From the NCBI GenBank assembly GCA_964642165.1, contig CAZXOC010000004.1, forward strand, positions 3,091-67,090: a DNA stretch of 64,000 nt, written 5' to 3'. The notes below the pieces were generated by a model, which worked only from the letters and a program-made list of their open reading frames with translations, made no database searches and had not been told where the DNA came from. Below, piece by piece: positions 25,154 through 34,322 of the stretch. This stretch comes from CAYRVX01 sp964642165 (lineage in GTDB: Bacteria; Planctomycetota; Phycisphaerae; SM23-33). The stretch's first letter is position 1. The number at the start of each line of letters is the position of its first letter. The position numbers and the translations under genes are program-made.

Positions 25154-26026
25154 TCACAACTCCAGCACTTCCAGACGCTTTCGGGAGTACGTGCTGCCGA
25201 TGTTGACGACCTTGATCCGCCCGACGGTCGTCTCCGCGGGCCAGTGCGAGTGCCCGCAGAAGACGTGGGAGACCTTCGGGCAGTCGCGAAGAACGGCGCC
25301 GAGCCGCGCGGCGCCCATGTAGGCGGCCGCGAAGGCGAACGGCGCGGGCCGGCCCTTCGGCACCAGGTCCGCGAACGGCAGGTGGTGCACGAACGCCACG
25401 ATCCGCTCGACGCGCCCGGCGATCTGGGCCAGGTGCCGCGAGAGCTTCGCGGCGAGGTCCTCGAGGAACTCCTCGTCGCTGACGCCGAGGCGGACGTGCC
25501 GGCCGTCCATCCACCGCGTTCCCATTCTCATGTGCGCCTCGGTCAGCACGTCGCGGTGGGCTTCCAGCAGGTCATCGTGCCGGCCGAGGTGCGCCGCCGC
25601 CCCCGGCGCCACCTTCGCCCGGTAGAACGCCTCGGGGATGCCCAGCGACTCGTCGCGGAAGGAGTAGTCGTACCATCCGACGGACCCGGCGAGCCCGACG
25701 GCGTCGAGGACGACCGGGGCGTGATCCAGCAGGTGGAAGCCCTCCTCGGCCGCGACGCGCGGCAGGAGCTGCTCGTAGCGCTGGAGGGAGGTCTCCCCCT
25801 CGCGGCACCAGAGGCAGTGGTTTCCGGCGACGAGGAAGCGACGCCCGCCAAAGCCCGCGAAGAGCCGCAGGCACCGACGAAGCGGCGTCGGATCGGCCCC
25901 GGCGGCGTCACCCACCAGGACGAAGGCGTCGCCGCCAAGGGCGCACACGCGCCCCGCGAGGCGCCGCGCCGGGTCGCGCGACCTCGGGATGTCGTAGTGC
26001 AGATCGGCGGTGACCAGGATCCTCAT
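25154..26026 (-). CDS. Calcineurin-like metallophosphoesterase
   Basis: A 290-residue protein with the standard metal-ligand motifs of the family in order: DLHYD near residue 8, LVGDAAG, VAGNHCLW, VHHLPF and CGHSHWP. These bind two divalent metals and hydrolyse phosphomono- or diesters. There is no signal peptide, so it is cytoplasmic. The substrate is unknown; such proteins act on nucleotides, cyclic nucleotides or phosphoproteins. The chosen ATG at 26026 directly begins the first beta strand (MRILVTADLHYD). A TATAAT box on the same strand at 26045-26040 would place the transcript start only a few bases before this ATG, so the message may be nearly leaderless. The open frame continues upstream to 26302 but without homology. 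Confidence 0.88.
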   Translation of the reverse strand: MRILVTADLHYDIPRSRDPARRLAGRVCALGGDAFVLVGDAAGADPTPLRRCLRLFAGFGGRRFLVAGNHCLWCREGETSLQRYEQLLPRVAAEEGFHLLDHAPVVLDAVGLAGSVGWYDYSFRDESLGIPEAFYRAKVAPGAAAHLGRHDDLLEAHRDVLTEAHMRMGTRWMDGRHVRLGVSDEEFLEDLAAKLSRHLAQIAGRVERIVAFVHHLPFADLVPKGRPAPFAFAAAYMGAARLGAVLRDCPKVSHVFCGHSHWPAETTVGRIKVVNIGSTYSRKRLEVLEL

Positions 26027-26039
26027 GGACAAGCGATGG

Positions 26040-26045
26040 ATTATA
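26040..26045 (-). promoter_or_regulatory. -10 box (TATAAT) for the metallophosphoesterase gene
   Basis: The consensus TATAAT on the minus strand stands out in GC-rich DNA, ~14 bases before the ATG at 26026. A good -35 element is not evident (TGGTCC at 17 bases). Confidence 0.45.
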
Positions 26046-26171
26046 GGCCCCGCGGTGCGCGGGGACCACCTGCCCTGTGGTACGACCGGCCGGGCGCGAG
26101 GTTCCGCCGGAAGGTGGGCTGTTCCGGCGAGACGTCTTGGGGAAGCCTGTGGGCCGCCTGGGATCTTGAGG

Positions 26172-26177
26172 TATAAT
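26172..26177 (+). promoter_or_regulatory. -10 box (TATAAT) for the kinase-like gene
   Basis: TTGAGGTATAATGG on the plus strand, ~98 bases before the ATG at 26275. It is divergent from the promoter at 26040. No convincing -35 is present at 16-18 bases. Confidence 0.45.
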
Positions 26178-26274
26178 GGCTCGTTCGACGCCTGTTTGAC
26201 AACGGGCGGCCTGCGCATATCATGGCGGGCTACCTGTCGTCTGCGCCCCGTTGCGTGATCCCGGGCTGTACACC

Positions 26275-27318
26275 ATGGCTGACAACAAGGTCCGTGAGAC
26301 ATTCCGTGCCAGGGAACTGGCGGTCTGCCTGAGCTATTACGATCTCGGGATCATCAGCGAGATCGAGGAGTTCGCGAGGGGTTCACGACGTGCGCCGAAG
26401 GTGGTGATCGACTGCGAACGGGGCCGGTTCCTCTTCAAGCGCCGCACCATGGGCAGGGACGACCTGGCCAAGGTGGCCTTCACCCACCAGATCCAACTGA
26501 CCCTCGCCGGGCAGAACTTCCCCCTGCCCCACCTGCTGGGCACGCGGGACAGCAACAACTCCATGCTCGTCTGGGAGGACGGCATCTACGAGATGTTCGA
26601 GTACATCGTCGGCAGCAGCTACGACGCCTCCCTGGACGCGACGTTCCACTCCGGCAAGATCCTCGGGCTCTACCACAAGCTGCTCCAGGACTTCCGCAGC
26701 GACTACCAGCCCCCCACCGGCAGCTACCACGGCGCCAAGGCCATCCAGCAGGCCATCCGCAAGACGGTCAGCTCCCTGCCGATGGACTCGCGCCCCCCCA
26801 CGGAGGAGCTCACCGAGACGGTCGGCGCGCTGGAGCAGGCCTACAAGAGCAGCGCCCGCAAGGTCCACGAGCTGGGCCTGGCCCACTGGCAGAGCCAGAT
26901 CGTCCACGGCGACTGGCACCCGGGCAACATGCTCTTTCGCGAGGGACACGTGGTGGCCGTCATCGACTACGACGCCGCGCGCCTCCAGCAGCGGGTGATC
27001 GACCTGGCCAACGGGGCGCTCCAGTTCTCCATCCTCGGCGGCGCCGACGACCCCACGACCTGGCCGGACTACCTCGACCAGTCCCGCTTCAAGCGGTTCA
27101 TGCGCGGCTACGACTCCGTCAACGTCGTCTCCGTCGCCGAGCTGAAGGCCGTGCCCTACCTCATGTGCGAGGCGATGATCGCCGAGGCGGTCCTGCCCAT
27201 CGCCGCCACGGGCAGCTTCGGGCGCCTCGACGGCTTCGGCTTCCTCCGAATGGTCCACAAGAAGATCAAGTGGATCCTCGCCCACCTCGACGAGATCGGC
27301 CGCGTCCTGGAGGACTAG
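26275..27318 (+). CDS. Aminoglycoside-phosphotransferase-fold kinase (homoserine kinase II/CotS-like)
   Basis: A 347-residue protein of the APH/protein-kinase-like fold. The N-terminal lobe carries RGRFLFKRRT, whose lysine is the likely ATP ligand. The catalytic loop is IVHGDWHPGNMLF and the metal-binding motif is AVIDYDAARLQ. The family includes type II homoserine kinase, choline kinase and spore-coat CotS-like proteins. A small-molecule kinase activity is well supported, the substrate is not. Because homoserine-pathway genes occur 11 kb away it could be a homoserine kinase, but a second candidate lies directly beside hom. ATG 26275 was chosen; a TTG at 26251 would add eight residues. There is no strong ribosome binding site. 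It converges with the endonuclease III gene. Confidence 0.85.
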   Translation: MADNKVRETFRARELAVCLSYYDLGIISEIEEFARGSRRAPKVVIDCERGRFLFKRRTMGRDDLAKVAFTHQIQLTLAGQNFPLPHLLGTRDSNNSMLVWEDGIYEMFEYIVGSSYDASLDATFHSGKILGLYHKLLQDFRSDYQPPTGSYHGAKAIQQAIRKTVSSLPMDSRPPTEELTETVGALEQAYKSSARKVHELGLAHWQSQIVHGDWHPGNMLFREGHVVAVIDYDAARLQQRVIDLANGALQFSILGGADDPTTWPDYLDQSRFKRFMRGYDSVNVVSVAELKAVPYLMCEAMIAEAVLPIAATGSFGRLDGFGFLRMVHKKIKWILAHLDEIGRVLED

Positions 27319-27354
27319 CCCCGCCCCGCCGCTGGGCGTGAGGCCCGGACGGCC

Positions 27355-28083
27355 TCAACCTGCTGTCTCGCGCCCCGTCGCCCCCCCTGCGCCGCGGAGC
27401 TGCTCTTGCCCGAACGGGCAGAGAGACAGGATGCGGCAATCGACGCACCTGGGCCGCCGCGCGCGGCAGGTGGCGCGGCCGTGAGCGATCAGCAGCACGT
27501 GCATCGCGTAGCGATCGCGGGGCGCGATCAGCGGCGTCAGGTGCTCGTGGGCGCGGTGCGGCGGGACGTTGTCCGGGAGCACGCGCAGCCGGCGGCAGAT
27601 CCGCCCGATGTGCGTGTCCACGGGGAACACGGGCATGCCGAGGGCGAACAGGAGCACGCAGAGGGCGGTTTTCGGCCCGACGCCGTCGAACCGCAGCAGC
27701 GCGTCGCAGGCCGCGGCGGGGTCCATCTCGGCGAGGAAGCCCAGCTCGATGCGGCCTCGCTCGGCCCGCACCTGGCGCAAGATCCGGCGGATCCGCGGCG
27801 CCTTGATGCGGCTCAACCCGCTGACGCGAATGCACCGCTCGATGGCCGAGACGGGCGCGTCGGCGGCCGCGTCCCAGGTGGGGAAGCGTCGCTTGAGCCG
27901 GCGGAAGCCGGCCGAGCTGTTCGCGTCGCTGGTGTTCTGGGAGAGGATCGTGCCGACCAGCATGTCGACGGGGTCGCGTGGCCCGGCCCACCGCCGCGGG
28001 CCGTACGCTCGCCGCAGCTCGCTCAGCACGCGCCGGAGAACGTGACGTGGACTGCCGCCGGTGCTGGTGCGCCGAGCCGCCAT
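27355..28083 (-). CDS. nth: Endonuclease III (DNA glycosylase/AP lyase)
   Basis: A 242-residue base-excision-repair enzyme that removes oxidised pyrimidines and cuts at abasic sites. The helix-hairpin-helix is LLRFDGVGPKTALCVLLF, with the Schiff-base lysine in GPKTA, and the catalytic aspartate is in FPVDTHIGRI. The C-terminal [4Fe-4S] cluster ligands are spaced C-X6-C-X2-C-X5-C in CRARRPRCVDCRILSLC. N-terminal LVGTILSQNTSD is also typical. A short glycine-rich tail is extra. It starts at ATG 28083 and lies about 95 bases downstream of the RND pump gene on the same strand, so it may be read from that operon. Confidence 0.95.
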   Translation of the reverse strand: MAARRTSTGGSPRHVLRRVLSELRRAYGPRRWAGPRDPVDMLVGTILSQNTSDANSSAGFRRLKRRFPTWDAAADAPVSAIERCIRVSGLSRIKAPRIRRILRQVRAERGRIELGFLAEMDPAAACDALLRFDGVGPKTALCVLLFALGMPVFPVDTHIGRICRRLRVLPDNVPPHRAHEHLTPLIAPRDRYAMHVLLIAHGRATCRARRPRCVDCRILSLCPFGQEQLRGAGGATGRETAG

Positions 28084-28177
28084 GATCGGCGGACAGACTC
28101 GCCAACAGGACCTCGCCTGTCAAGGCGCGTCGTTCCGCCGCGGCGGCCGTGCCCTTCGCAGGCGGGCCCGCCGCCCG

Positions 28178-31100
28178 TCACTTGCCGCCGACGGGCTCCG
28201 GCGCGGACGGCGCGGACGGTGCGGACGTTTCGGGCTCGGCCTCGCTCGTCGGCACCGGGGCCTTCATGGCGGCCCGCACGCGCGCCAGCGCCCGCTGGCC
28301 GTCCTCCACGGCCATGTACAGCGACGGCACCAGCAGGAGCGTGATGAGCGTGGCGAACAGGATGCCGAAGCCCAGCGAGATGGCCATCGGGATCAGGAAC
28401 CGCGCCTGGAGGGACGTCTCGAAGATCATGGGCGCCAGCCCGCCGAAGGTGGTCAGCGTGGTCAGCAGGATCGGGCGGAAGCGCTGGATGGCGGCGTCGT
28501 GGACGGCCTGCCGGGGCGGGAAATGGGCCTCCCTCCTTCGGCGGTTGGCGAAGTCGATCAGGACGAGGGAGTCGTTGACCACCACGCCGGCCAGCGCCAC
28601 GATGCCCAGGACGCTGACGACGCTCAGGGAGTAGCCCATGATCAGGTGCCCGAGCACCGCGCCGACGACGCCGAAGGGGATGCTGACCATGACGATCAGC
28701 GGCTGGGCATAGCTGCGGAACGGAATGGCCAGCAGCGCGAAGATGGCCAGCAGCGCCATCGCGAAGGTGACCTCGAGGCTGCCGATGCTCTCGCGCTGGT
28801 CGGCCTGTCGGCCCTCGAAGCTGAAGCCCAGCCCGGGGTAGCGAGCCTGCAGCGCCGGCAGCGATTCGGACTCCAGGCTCCGGATGACTTCGCCGGCCTG
28901 GCTGCGCGGCGTCACCTCCGCGAGGACACGGATGCTCCGCCGCCCCTCGCGGCGGTTGATCTCGGTGTAGGCCCTTCCCCGGCGGGCGGTGGCCACCTCG
29001 CGGAGCATCACTTCCGTGCCGGCCGGCGTGCGGAGGATCAGCTCGTCGAGGTTGTACTCGCTGATCCGTTCGCGCTTGGGCAGGCGAACCATGATCTTGA
29101 TCTCGTTGCGCCCCCGCTGCTGCCGAATGGCCTCGGCGCCGTAGAAGGCGCTGCGGACCTGCCTCGCGACACTCCGCGCGGTCAGGCCCAGCATCTTTCC
29201 CTCCGGCTTGACCGTGAAGTCCAACTGCTGCTTGCCGCGCTGGTAGCCCTCGTAGACGTCGGAGGTCCGCGGGAACCCCCGCAACTGCTCCGCCAAGTCG
29301 CTGCACGCGCGCTCCAGGGCCGGGATCCTCCGGTGGCTCAGCTCGACCTCCAGCGCCGGGCCGCGCCCGGGACCGCCGAAGTCGCTCTCGAACCGCACGT
29401 AGCTGGCGCCGACCACCTCGCCGACCCTCTCGCGCCAGCGCCGGACGAACTCCGCCGTGCTCATGATCTCGTCCCGCACCTCCGCGTCGGCCAGGTACGC
29501 CCGGACGACCACGTGGTGGCTGCCCTCACGGCCGACCTGGGCGTAAATGCCTTCGACCAGCTCTTCGCGCCCGCACTCGGCGACGACGTCCCGTATGCCC
29601 CGGACCATGCGCTGCATGACGGCCTCCGTCCTCTCGACGGCCGAGCCGTAAGGCAGGTAGACCTCGACGCGGCCCCAGTCGCTCTCGACGCGGGGGAAGC
29701 TCTGGAAGCCCATGCGTCCGCTGAAGGCGTAGCCCAGCGCGGCGGCGAGCACGGCGACCGCCGCGGCGATGGTGACATAACGGTGCCGCAGGGCGAAGTC
29801 GAGGAAGCCTCCGTAGCGCCGGCGGACCCAGCGCGCGAAGGCCCGGCTGAAGGCCTGCTGGCGGGTATGCAGCCAGCCCGACAGTCCGCGCCGCATGCGG
29901 TCGCGCTGATGGCCCAGATGGCTCGGCAGCACGAACAGCGCCTCCAGCAGGCTGATCAGGAAGACCACGATCACCACCAAAGGGATCATCCCGAAGATCT
30001 TCCCCATGCGGCCCGGCATGAAGTACAGGGGAAGGAAGGCGACCATGTTGGTCAGGATGCTGAACGTGACGGGCATGGCCACTTCGCGAGCGCCCCGGAT
30101 GGCCGCCTTGAGGAACGGCATCCCCTCCTGGTGGTAGTGGTAGACGTTCTCGCCGACGACGATGGCATCGTCGACGACGATACCCAGGGTGATGATGCAG
30201 GCGAACAGCGTGACCATGTTGATGGTCACGCCGGTGGCCGGCAGCAGCAGCAGCGCCCCGAGGAAGGAGATGGGGATCCCCATCATCACCCAGAACGCCA
30301 GGCGCGCCTCCAGGAAGAGCCCCAGCACCAGCAGCACGAGCACCAGCCCCAGCGAACCGTTGCGGACGAGCAGGCTGACGCGCTGCCAGTACACGTCGGC
30401 CATGTCGCGCCGAATCGCCAGGTCGATCCCCGGCGGCAGCGCCGGGCGGACGTCTTCCAGGATGCGCTTGACCGCCCCGGCGACCTGGATGGGCGTCTGG
30501 TCGCCCACGCGGTAGACGTCGACCATGACCGCGGACTGGCCGCTGTAGGTGGCGTGGTAGTCGCTGTCCTCGTAGCCGTCCTTGATCTCGGCGACGTCCT
30601 CCAGCAGCACCTCCGTGCCGTCCGCGGTCGTGATGATGGGCAGCTTGGCGAACTGCCGCCCGTAGTCCCGGCGCTCCTTCACGCGGAGGAGCACCTCCCC
30701 GCCGCGGGTCTTGATGCCCCCGCCGGGAAGCTCGACCGAGGCGTTCCGCAGCCGCCCGGCCACCTCCTCCAGCGTCAGCCCGTACCGCCGCAGGTTCGCC
30801 TGGGCGATCTCGATGCTGATCTCCATCCGCCGAACGCCCGACAGGTCCACCTGCGTGATGTCCGGGTCCTGGAGGAACCGGTCGCGGAGCTGCTCGGCCA
30901 GCTCGTGCAGGACGCGTTCCTCGGCCGGGCCGAACAGCGCCACCTGGATGACGCCCCGCCTGCGCGAGACGATCGTCACCCGCGGTTCCTCGGCGTCCTC
31001 CGGGAACGTGGTGATCCGGTCCACCTCGTTCTTGATGTCGTTGGCCAGCTTCTGGATGTCCGCCCCCAGCAGCAGCTCCACGGTCACCGTGCCCGAGCCC

Positions 31101-31399
31101 TCCCGCGCGACGGCCGTGACCTCCTTCGCCCCGTCCAGCCCGCGGACGACCTCCTCAATGGCACGGACGATCCCGCGCTCCACTTCCTCGGGGCTGGCGC
31201 CGGGGTACGGCACGGTCACGCTGACCAGGTCCAGCTCGATGTCCGGAAAGACCTCCTGCTTGATGTTCCAGAGCATCAACACCCCGCCGACCAGGCAGGC
31301 CCCCATGATCAGGTTGGCCGCCACGGAGTGCCCCGCCATGTAGGCGATGGGCCCGCGGCGCGGCGAGGCCTCCGGCGTGGGGCCCGGCGCGGGGGTCAT
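28178..31399 (-). CDS. RND-family efflux pump, inner-membrane transporter
   Basis: A 1,073-residue AcrB/MdtB-like transporter with the expected twelve membrane spans and two large periplasmic loops. After the first span (SVAANLIMGACLVGGVLML) come FPDIELDLVSVTVPYPGASP and the pore-domain strands. The proton-relay aspartates are in the fourth span, GIVVDDAIVVGENVYHY. The second half starts at the FALRHRYVTIAAAVAVLAAA span and has GVVVNDSLVLIDFANRRR. Pumps of this type export drugs, bile salts or other toxic compounds using the proton gradient. The start ATG overlaps the adaptor gene stop (ATGA at 31396-31399). It is the last gene of a tetR / outer-membrane factor / adaptor / pump operon. The substrate cannot be read from the sequence. 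Confidence 0.95.
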   Translation of the reverse strand: MTPAPGPTPEASPRRGPIAYMAGHSVAANLIMGACLVGGVLMLWNIKQEVFPDIELDLVSVTVPYPGASPEEVERGIVRAIEEVVRGLDGAKEVTAVAREGSGTVTVELLLGADIQKLANDIKNEVDRITTFPEDAEEPRVTIVSRRRGVIQVALFGPAEERVLHELAEQLRDRFLQDPDITQVDLSGVRRMEISIEIAQANLRRYGLTLEEVAGRLRNASVELPGGGIKTRGGEVLLRVKERRDYGRQFAKLPIITTADGTEVLLEDVAEIKDGYEDSDYHATYSGQSAVMVDVYRVGDQTPIQVAGAVKRILEDVRPALPPGIDLAIRRDMADVYWQRVSLLVRNGSLGLVLVLLVLGLFLEARLAFWVMMGIPISFLGALLLLPATGVTINMVTLFACIITLGIVVDDAIVVGENVYHYHQEGMPFLKAAIRGAREVAMPVTFSILTNMVAFLPLYFMPGRMGKIFGMIPLVVIVVFLISLLEALFVLPSHLGHQRDRMRRGLSGWLHTRQQAFSRAFARWVRRRYGGFLDFALRHRYVTIAAAVAVLAAALGYAFSGRMGFQSFPRVESDWGRVEVYLPYGSAVERTEAVMQRMVRGIRDVVAECGREELVEGIYAQVGREGSHHVVVRAYLADAEVRDEIMSTAEFVRRWRERVGEVVGASYVRFESDFGGPGRGPALEVELSHRRIPALERACSDLAEQLRGFPRTSDVYEGYQRGKQQLDFTVKPEGKMLGLTARSVARQVRSAFYGAEAIRQQRGRNEIKIMVRLPKRERISEYNLDELILRTPAGTEVMLREVATARRGRAYTEINRREGRRSIRVLAEVTPRSQAGEVIRSLESESLPALQARYPGLGFSFEGRQADQRESIGSLEVTFAMALLAIFALLAIPFRSYAQPLIVMVSIPFGVVGAVLGHLIMGYSLSVVSVLGIVALAGVVVNDSLVLIDFANRRRREAHFPPRQAVHDAAIQRFRPILLTTLTTFGGLAPMIFETSLQARFLIPMAISLGFGILFATLITLLLVPSLYMAVEDGQRALARVRAAMKAPVPTSEAEPETSAPSAPSAPEPVGGK

Positions 31400-32817
31400 G
31401 GCCTGGTCTCCGGGTCCGCGGCGGGCGGCGTCGCTTCCCCGGGGCTCGAGGCGGGCGCCCGTGCCTCGCGGAGCTTCATGCCCTCCACCGGTGTCGCCAG
31501 GTCGCTCACGACGAGCCTCTCGCCGTCCTGGAGCCCCTCGCCGACGTAGACGCGCTGCGGCTCGCGGTGGACGATGCTGACCCTGCGGATCTCGAGCGTG
31601 TCGTCCGGCCCCATGACCCACACGCGGTCGCCGTCATGCAGGGCGGACCGGTCGAGGGCGACGACGCCCGCCAGATCGCGCCCCTCCAGCTTCACGCGAA
31701 CGACCGACCCGGCGATCAGGGCGGGCCTGCCGGCATGTTCGTCCCGGAGCGACAGCGGATCCTCCACGGCGACCAGCAGGCGGGCCATGAGGCTCTGCTC
31801 TTCGAGCTCGGCCTCCTGGCGAATGACGTGCCCGGTTCGGAAGGCGTCGGGGCCCCACGCCGCTTCGTAGTAGATGCGACCCGGCGAGCCGGTCTGCCCG
31901 GCCTGTCGCGGGATCGTCAGCCACGTCAACTCGTCGACCGGCACGGCGACCTCAACCCAGTACTCGTCGGTGCCGATCAGCCGGGCCAGCGGCGTCTGCG
32001 GCGAGACCTGCGAGCCCAGGTCCACGTGCTTGGCGGCGACCAGCGTGTTGAACGGGGCGCGAACGGTCGTCCGCGTCAGCTCCAGTTGGGCCTTCCGGAG
32101 GGCCACGTCGGCGGCGGCCTTCGTCGCGCCCGCCGCCCGGCTGGTGGCCTCGGCCGCCTTCTTCGCCGCGCGGGCTGCATCGCAGGCCGCCTGGAACGCG
32201 CGGAGCTGCGGCTGGCGCAGCACCCACTCGAGGTCCTGCTTCCCCACCGTCTTGTCGAGCAGCTCGTACCCGTGCCGCGCGACGTCCTGCTGGCCCTCCT
32301 CCAGCTTCAGGTCGCACTCGGCGCGGGTGACGTCCGTGGCTCGCTGGGCGACCTCGCTGGCGCGCTGGTCTACGTCGGCGGCGGCCTTGGCCACCTGCGT
32401 CGCCTGCTGATCCACCGCAAACTGGTAGTCGTTCGGGTCGATCCGGACGATCATCTCGCCGGCGGCGTAGCGCCCCCCGGGGACCAGCTCGTCGCTGATC
32501 TCGACGATCTGCCCGCTCACCTGCGGGGTCAGCTCGACCGTCCGGGCCGGCCTCACCGGCCCCATGACGTCGACGATCACGGCGTGCGTCTGCGGCCGGA
32601 CCCGCTGGACCTCCACGAGCGTCGCCGTCGGGCCCGGCGGACGGCGCCGTGCCTGCGGCGGCGTGATCAGGTAGTAGTACGCCAAGCCCCCGCCGCCGCC
32701 CAGGATGGCCAGCACCAGCACCAGCCGCGCCGTCGCTCCGATCCAGTGGGCGGCTGCCCCCGAGGGGGCGCCGGCCGGTCCGCCCGGGCTGGGGACACCT
32801 GTGTCATTCGCCGTCAT
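31396..32817 (-). CDS. RND periplasmic adaptor (membrane fusion protein)
   Basis: A 473-residue HlyD/AcrA-type adaptor that links the inner-membrane pump to the outer-membrane channel. One N-terminal anchor (LVLVLAILGGGGGLAYYYLI) is followed by the barrel-sandwich half ELTPQVSGQIVEISDELVPG. A long alpha-hairpin of alanine-rich heptads comes next (~130-260), and the second lipoyl half is TVRAPFNTLVAAKHVDLGSQV. A C-terminal beta-barrel and membrane-proximal region complete it. The last ~20 residues are rich in proline and alanine. Both ends are 4-base overlaps with the neighbours (32814-32817 and 31396-31399), so expression should be stoichiometrically coupled. Confidence 0.94.
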   Translation of the reverse strand: MTANDTGVPSPGGPAGAPSGAAAHWIGATARLVLVLAILGGGGGLAYYYLITPPQARRRPPGPTATLVEVQRVRPQTHAVIVDVMGPVRPARTVELTPQVSGQIVEISDELVPGGRYAAGEMIVRIDPNDYQFAVDQQATQVAKAAADVDQRASEVAQRATDVTRAECDLKLEEGQQDVARHGYELLDKTVGKQDLEWVLRQPQLRAFQAACDAARAAKKAAEATSRAAGATKAAADVALRKAQLELTRTTVRAPFNTLVAAKHVDLGSQVSPQTPLARLIGTDEYWVEVAVPVDELTWLTIPRQAGQTGSPGRIYYEAAWGPDAFRTGHVIRQEAELEEQSLMARLLVAVEDPLSLRDEHAGRPALIAGSVVRVKLEGRDLAGVVALDRSALHDGDRVWVMGPDDTLEIRRVSIVHREPQRVYVGEGLQDGERLVVSDLATPVEGMKLREARAPASSPGEATPPAADPETRP

Positions 32818-34322
32818 GGTCTCTCCTGGTCTCCTTTGCCGGTTCCGTCGGGCGCCTCGGCCGGCGCGGCGGGCCCCGGCGAGGCCAGGCCCCGCCGCAG
32901 GCGCTCGACCGGGCCGTGCACGCGCCGCGCGGGCCGGGGCGGCTCGGGAAGCTCCCAGCCGCCGCCGAGGGCGCGGTACAGGTCGATGCGGAACTGCACC
33001 AGCCGCCGCCTCGCCTGGAGGTACGTCCGCTCCAGGCGCTGGTGGCTCAGCAGCGTCGTCAGGAAGCGCACGAAATCCCCGCCGCCCTTCATGTAGTCCC
33101 GCCGCGTCTGGTCCGACGCCTGGCGCGACAGCTCCAACTGCTTGCGGAGGCTGGCGAGATACTCGCGCTGCTTGGCCTCGCGCCGGAGGGCGTCCTCCAC
33201 CTCCCGCAGGGAGGCCAGCACCGCGCGGCCGTAGGCGTGGAGCTGCTCGTCCGCCGCGGCACGGGCGCGGTCCACCTCCGCGGCCCGCAGGCCCGCGTCA
33301 AACAGCGGCGCCGCGGCATTCGCCGCCATGCTCGCCAGCCAGTTGTCGAAGAGCTCCCGGACGCGTTCGGCCGAGGTGCTCCCGGTGGCCGTCAGGCCCA
33401 CCCTCGGGAAGCGGTCGGCGATCGCCGCCGCCACGCGGTGGTCCGCCGCACGCACGCGAAGCTGCGCGGCGCGAACATCGGGGCGCTGGGCGATCCGCTC
33501 GGCCGGAAGGCCCGTCCTCGGCAGCGGCAGGGGCGTCGGCAGCTCGCGTGACTCCGGGGCGCGGAAGCCCATCGGCTCGCGCCCGAGCAGCACCGCCAGG
33601 GCGTGCCGCTCCACGGCCAGGTCGCCCTCGGCCTGGACGCGCTCGCCCCGGGTGGACTCCAGGAGCTGGCGCTGCTGGAGCACGTCCGTGGCCGAGGCCT
33701 GCCCCCGGCGGAACATCACCGTGATGATGTCCAGGTAGTCGCCGTTGGTCTTGCTCTGCGCGTCGAGCAGGTCGAGCTGGCGGCGCAGCTCCACGACGCG
33801 ATACCACGCGCCCGCCACCTCGGCGCTGAGGGTCATCGCCGCGGAGCGGAGGTCCTGCTCGGCCGCTCGGACGTCGAGCTCGCTCGCCTCGTACGCGGAG
33901 CGGACACGGCCCCACAGGTCCAGTTCGTACTCGGCGGCGAGCCCCAGCCTGACCTCGTTCTGGTAAGCCCTGGGGTGACCCTCGATCGAGGTCAGCGTGC
34001 GCGACCCCCCGGCCGTGCCGTCCAGCGACGGCAGCAGCGGCGCCACCCGCTGTCGCGCGACAGCCCGCGCCTGGGCCAGGCGATCCCACGTGCGGCGAAG
34101 GTCCAGGTTGCCCCGCAGCGCTTCGGCCACCAGCCCGTCCAGCGCCTCGTCGCCGAGGCCCGTCCACCACTGGTCCGCCTGGTTCGCGTCGCCATCGGCC
34201 GAGAAGGCCTCCGGCAGCGTCACCGGCACGCCGGGGGCCTCGACCTCCGGCGTGCAGCCGTTGGCCGCCATCGCTGCCGTCAGCAGCAGCGCCGGGCGGA
34301 AGCTCGCGCGCAGCGCGGTCAC
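32814..34322 (-). CDS. Outer-membrane efflux factor (NodT/OprM-type lipoprotein)
   Basis: A 502-residue TolC-like channel of the NodT family, which forms a trimeric outer-membrane tunnel for the pump. The signal sequence ends in MAANGC, a plausible lipobox with the lipid on the cysteine at about residue 23. The two TolC repeats are visible: NLDLRRTWDRLAQARAVARQ and later RPDVRAAQLRVRAADHRVAA, with typical EVRLGLAAEYELDLWGRVRS. The start is GTG at 34322, overlapping the TetR gene stop (GTGA); no better ATG precedes the signal peptide. The C-terminus is proline/arginine-rich and extends past the usual family end. It is the first structural gene of the efflux operon. Confidence 0.92.
   Translation of the reverse strand: MTALRASFRPALLLTAAMAANGCTPEVEAPGVPVTLPEAFSADGDANQADQWWTGLGDEALDGLVAEALRGNLDLRRTWDRLAQARAVARQRVAPLLPSLDGTAGGSRTLTSIEGHPRAYQNEVRLGLAAEYELDLWGRVRSAYEASELDVRAAEQDLRSAAMTLSAEVAGAWYRVVELRRQLDLLDAQSKTNGDYLDIITVMFRRGQASATDVLQQRQLLESTRGERVQAEGDLAVERHALAVLLGREPMGFRAPESRELPTPLPLPRTGLPAERIAQRPDVRAAQLRVRAADHRVAAAIADRFPRVGLTATGSTSAERVRELFDNWLASMAANAAAPLFDAGLRAAEVDRARAAADEQLHAYGRAVLASLREVEDALRREAKQREYLASLRKQLELSRQASDQTRRDYMKGGGDFVRFLTTLLSHQRLERTYLQARRRLVQFRIDLYRALGGGWELPEPPRPARRVHGPVERLRRGLASPGPAAPAEAPDGTGKGDQERP

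Noticed and set aside
22385..26176. A 1,263-codon open frame on the plus strand opposite glycerate kinase and HtrA
   Set aside because: Both minus-strand genes have complete catalytic motifs. The plus-strand frame has low-complexity composition and no homology.
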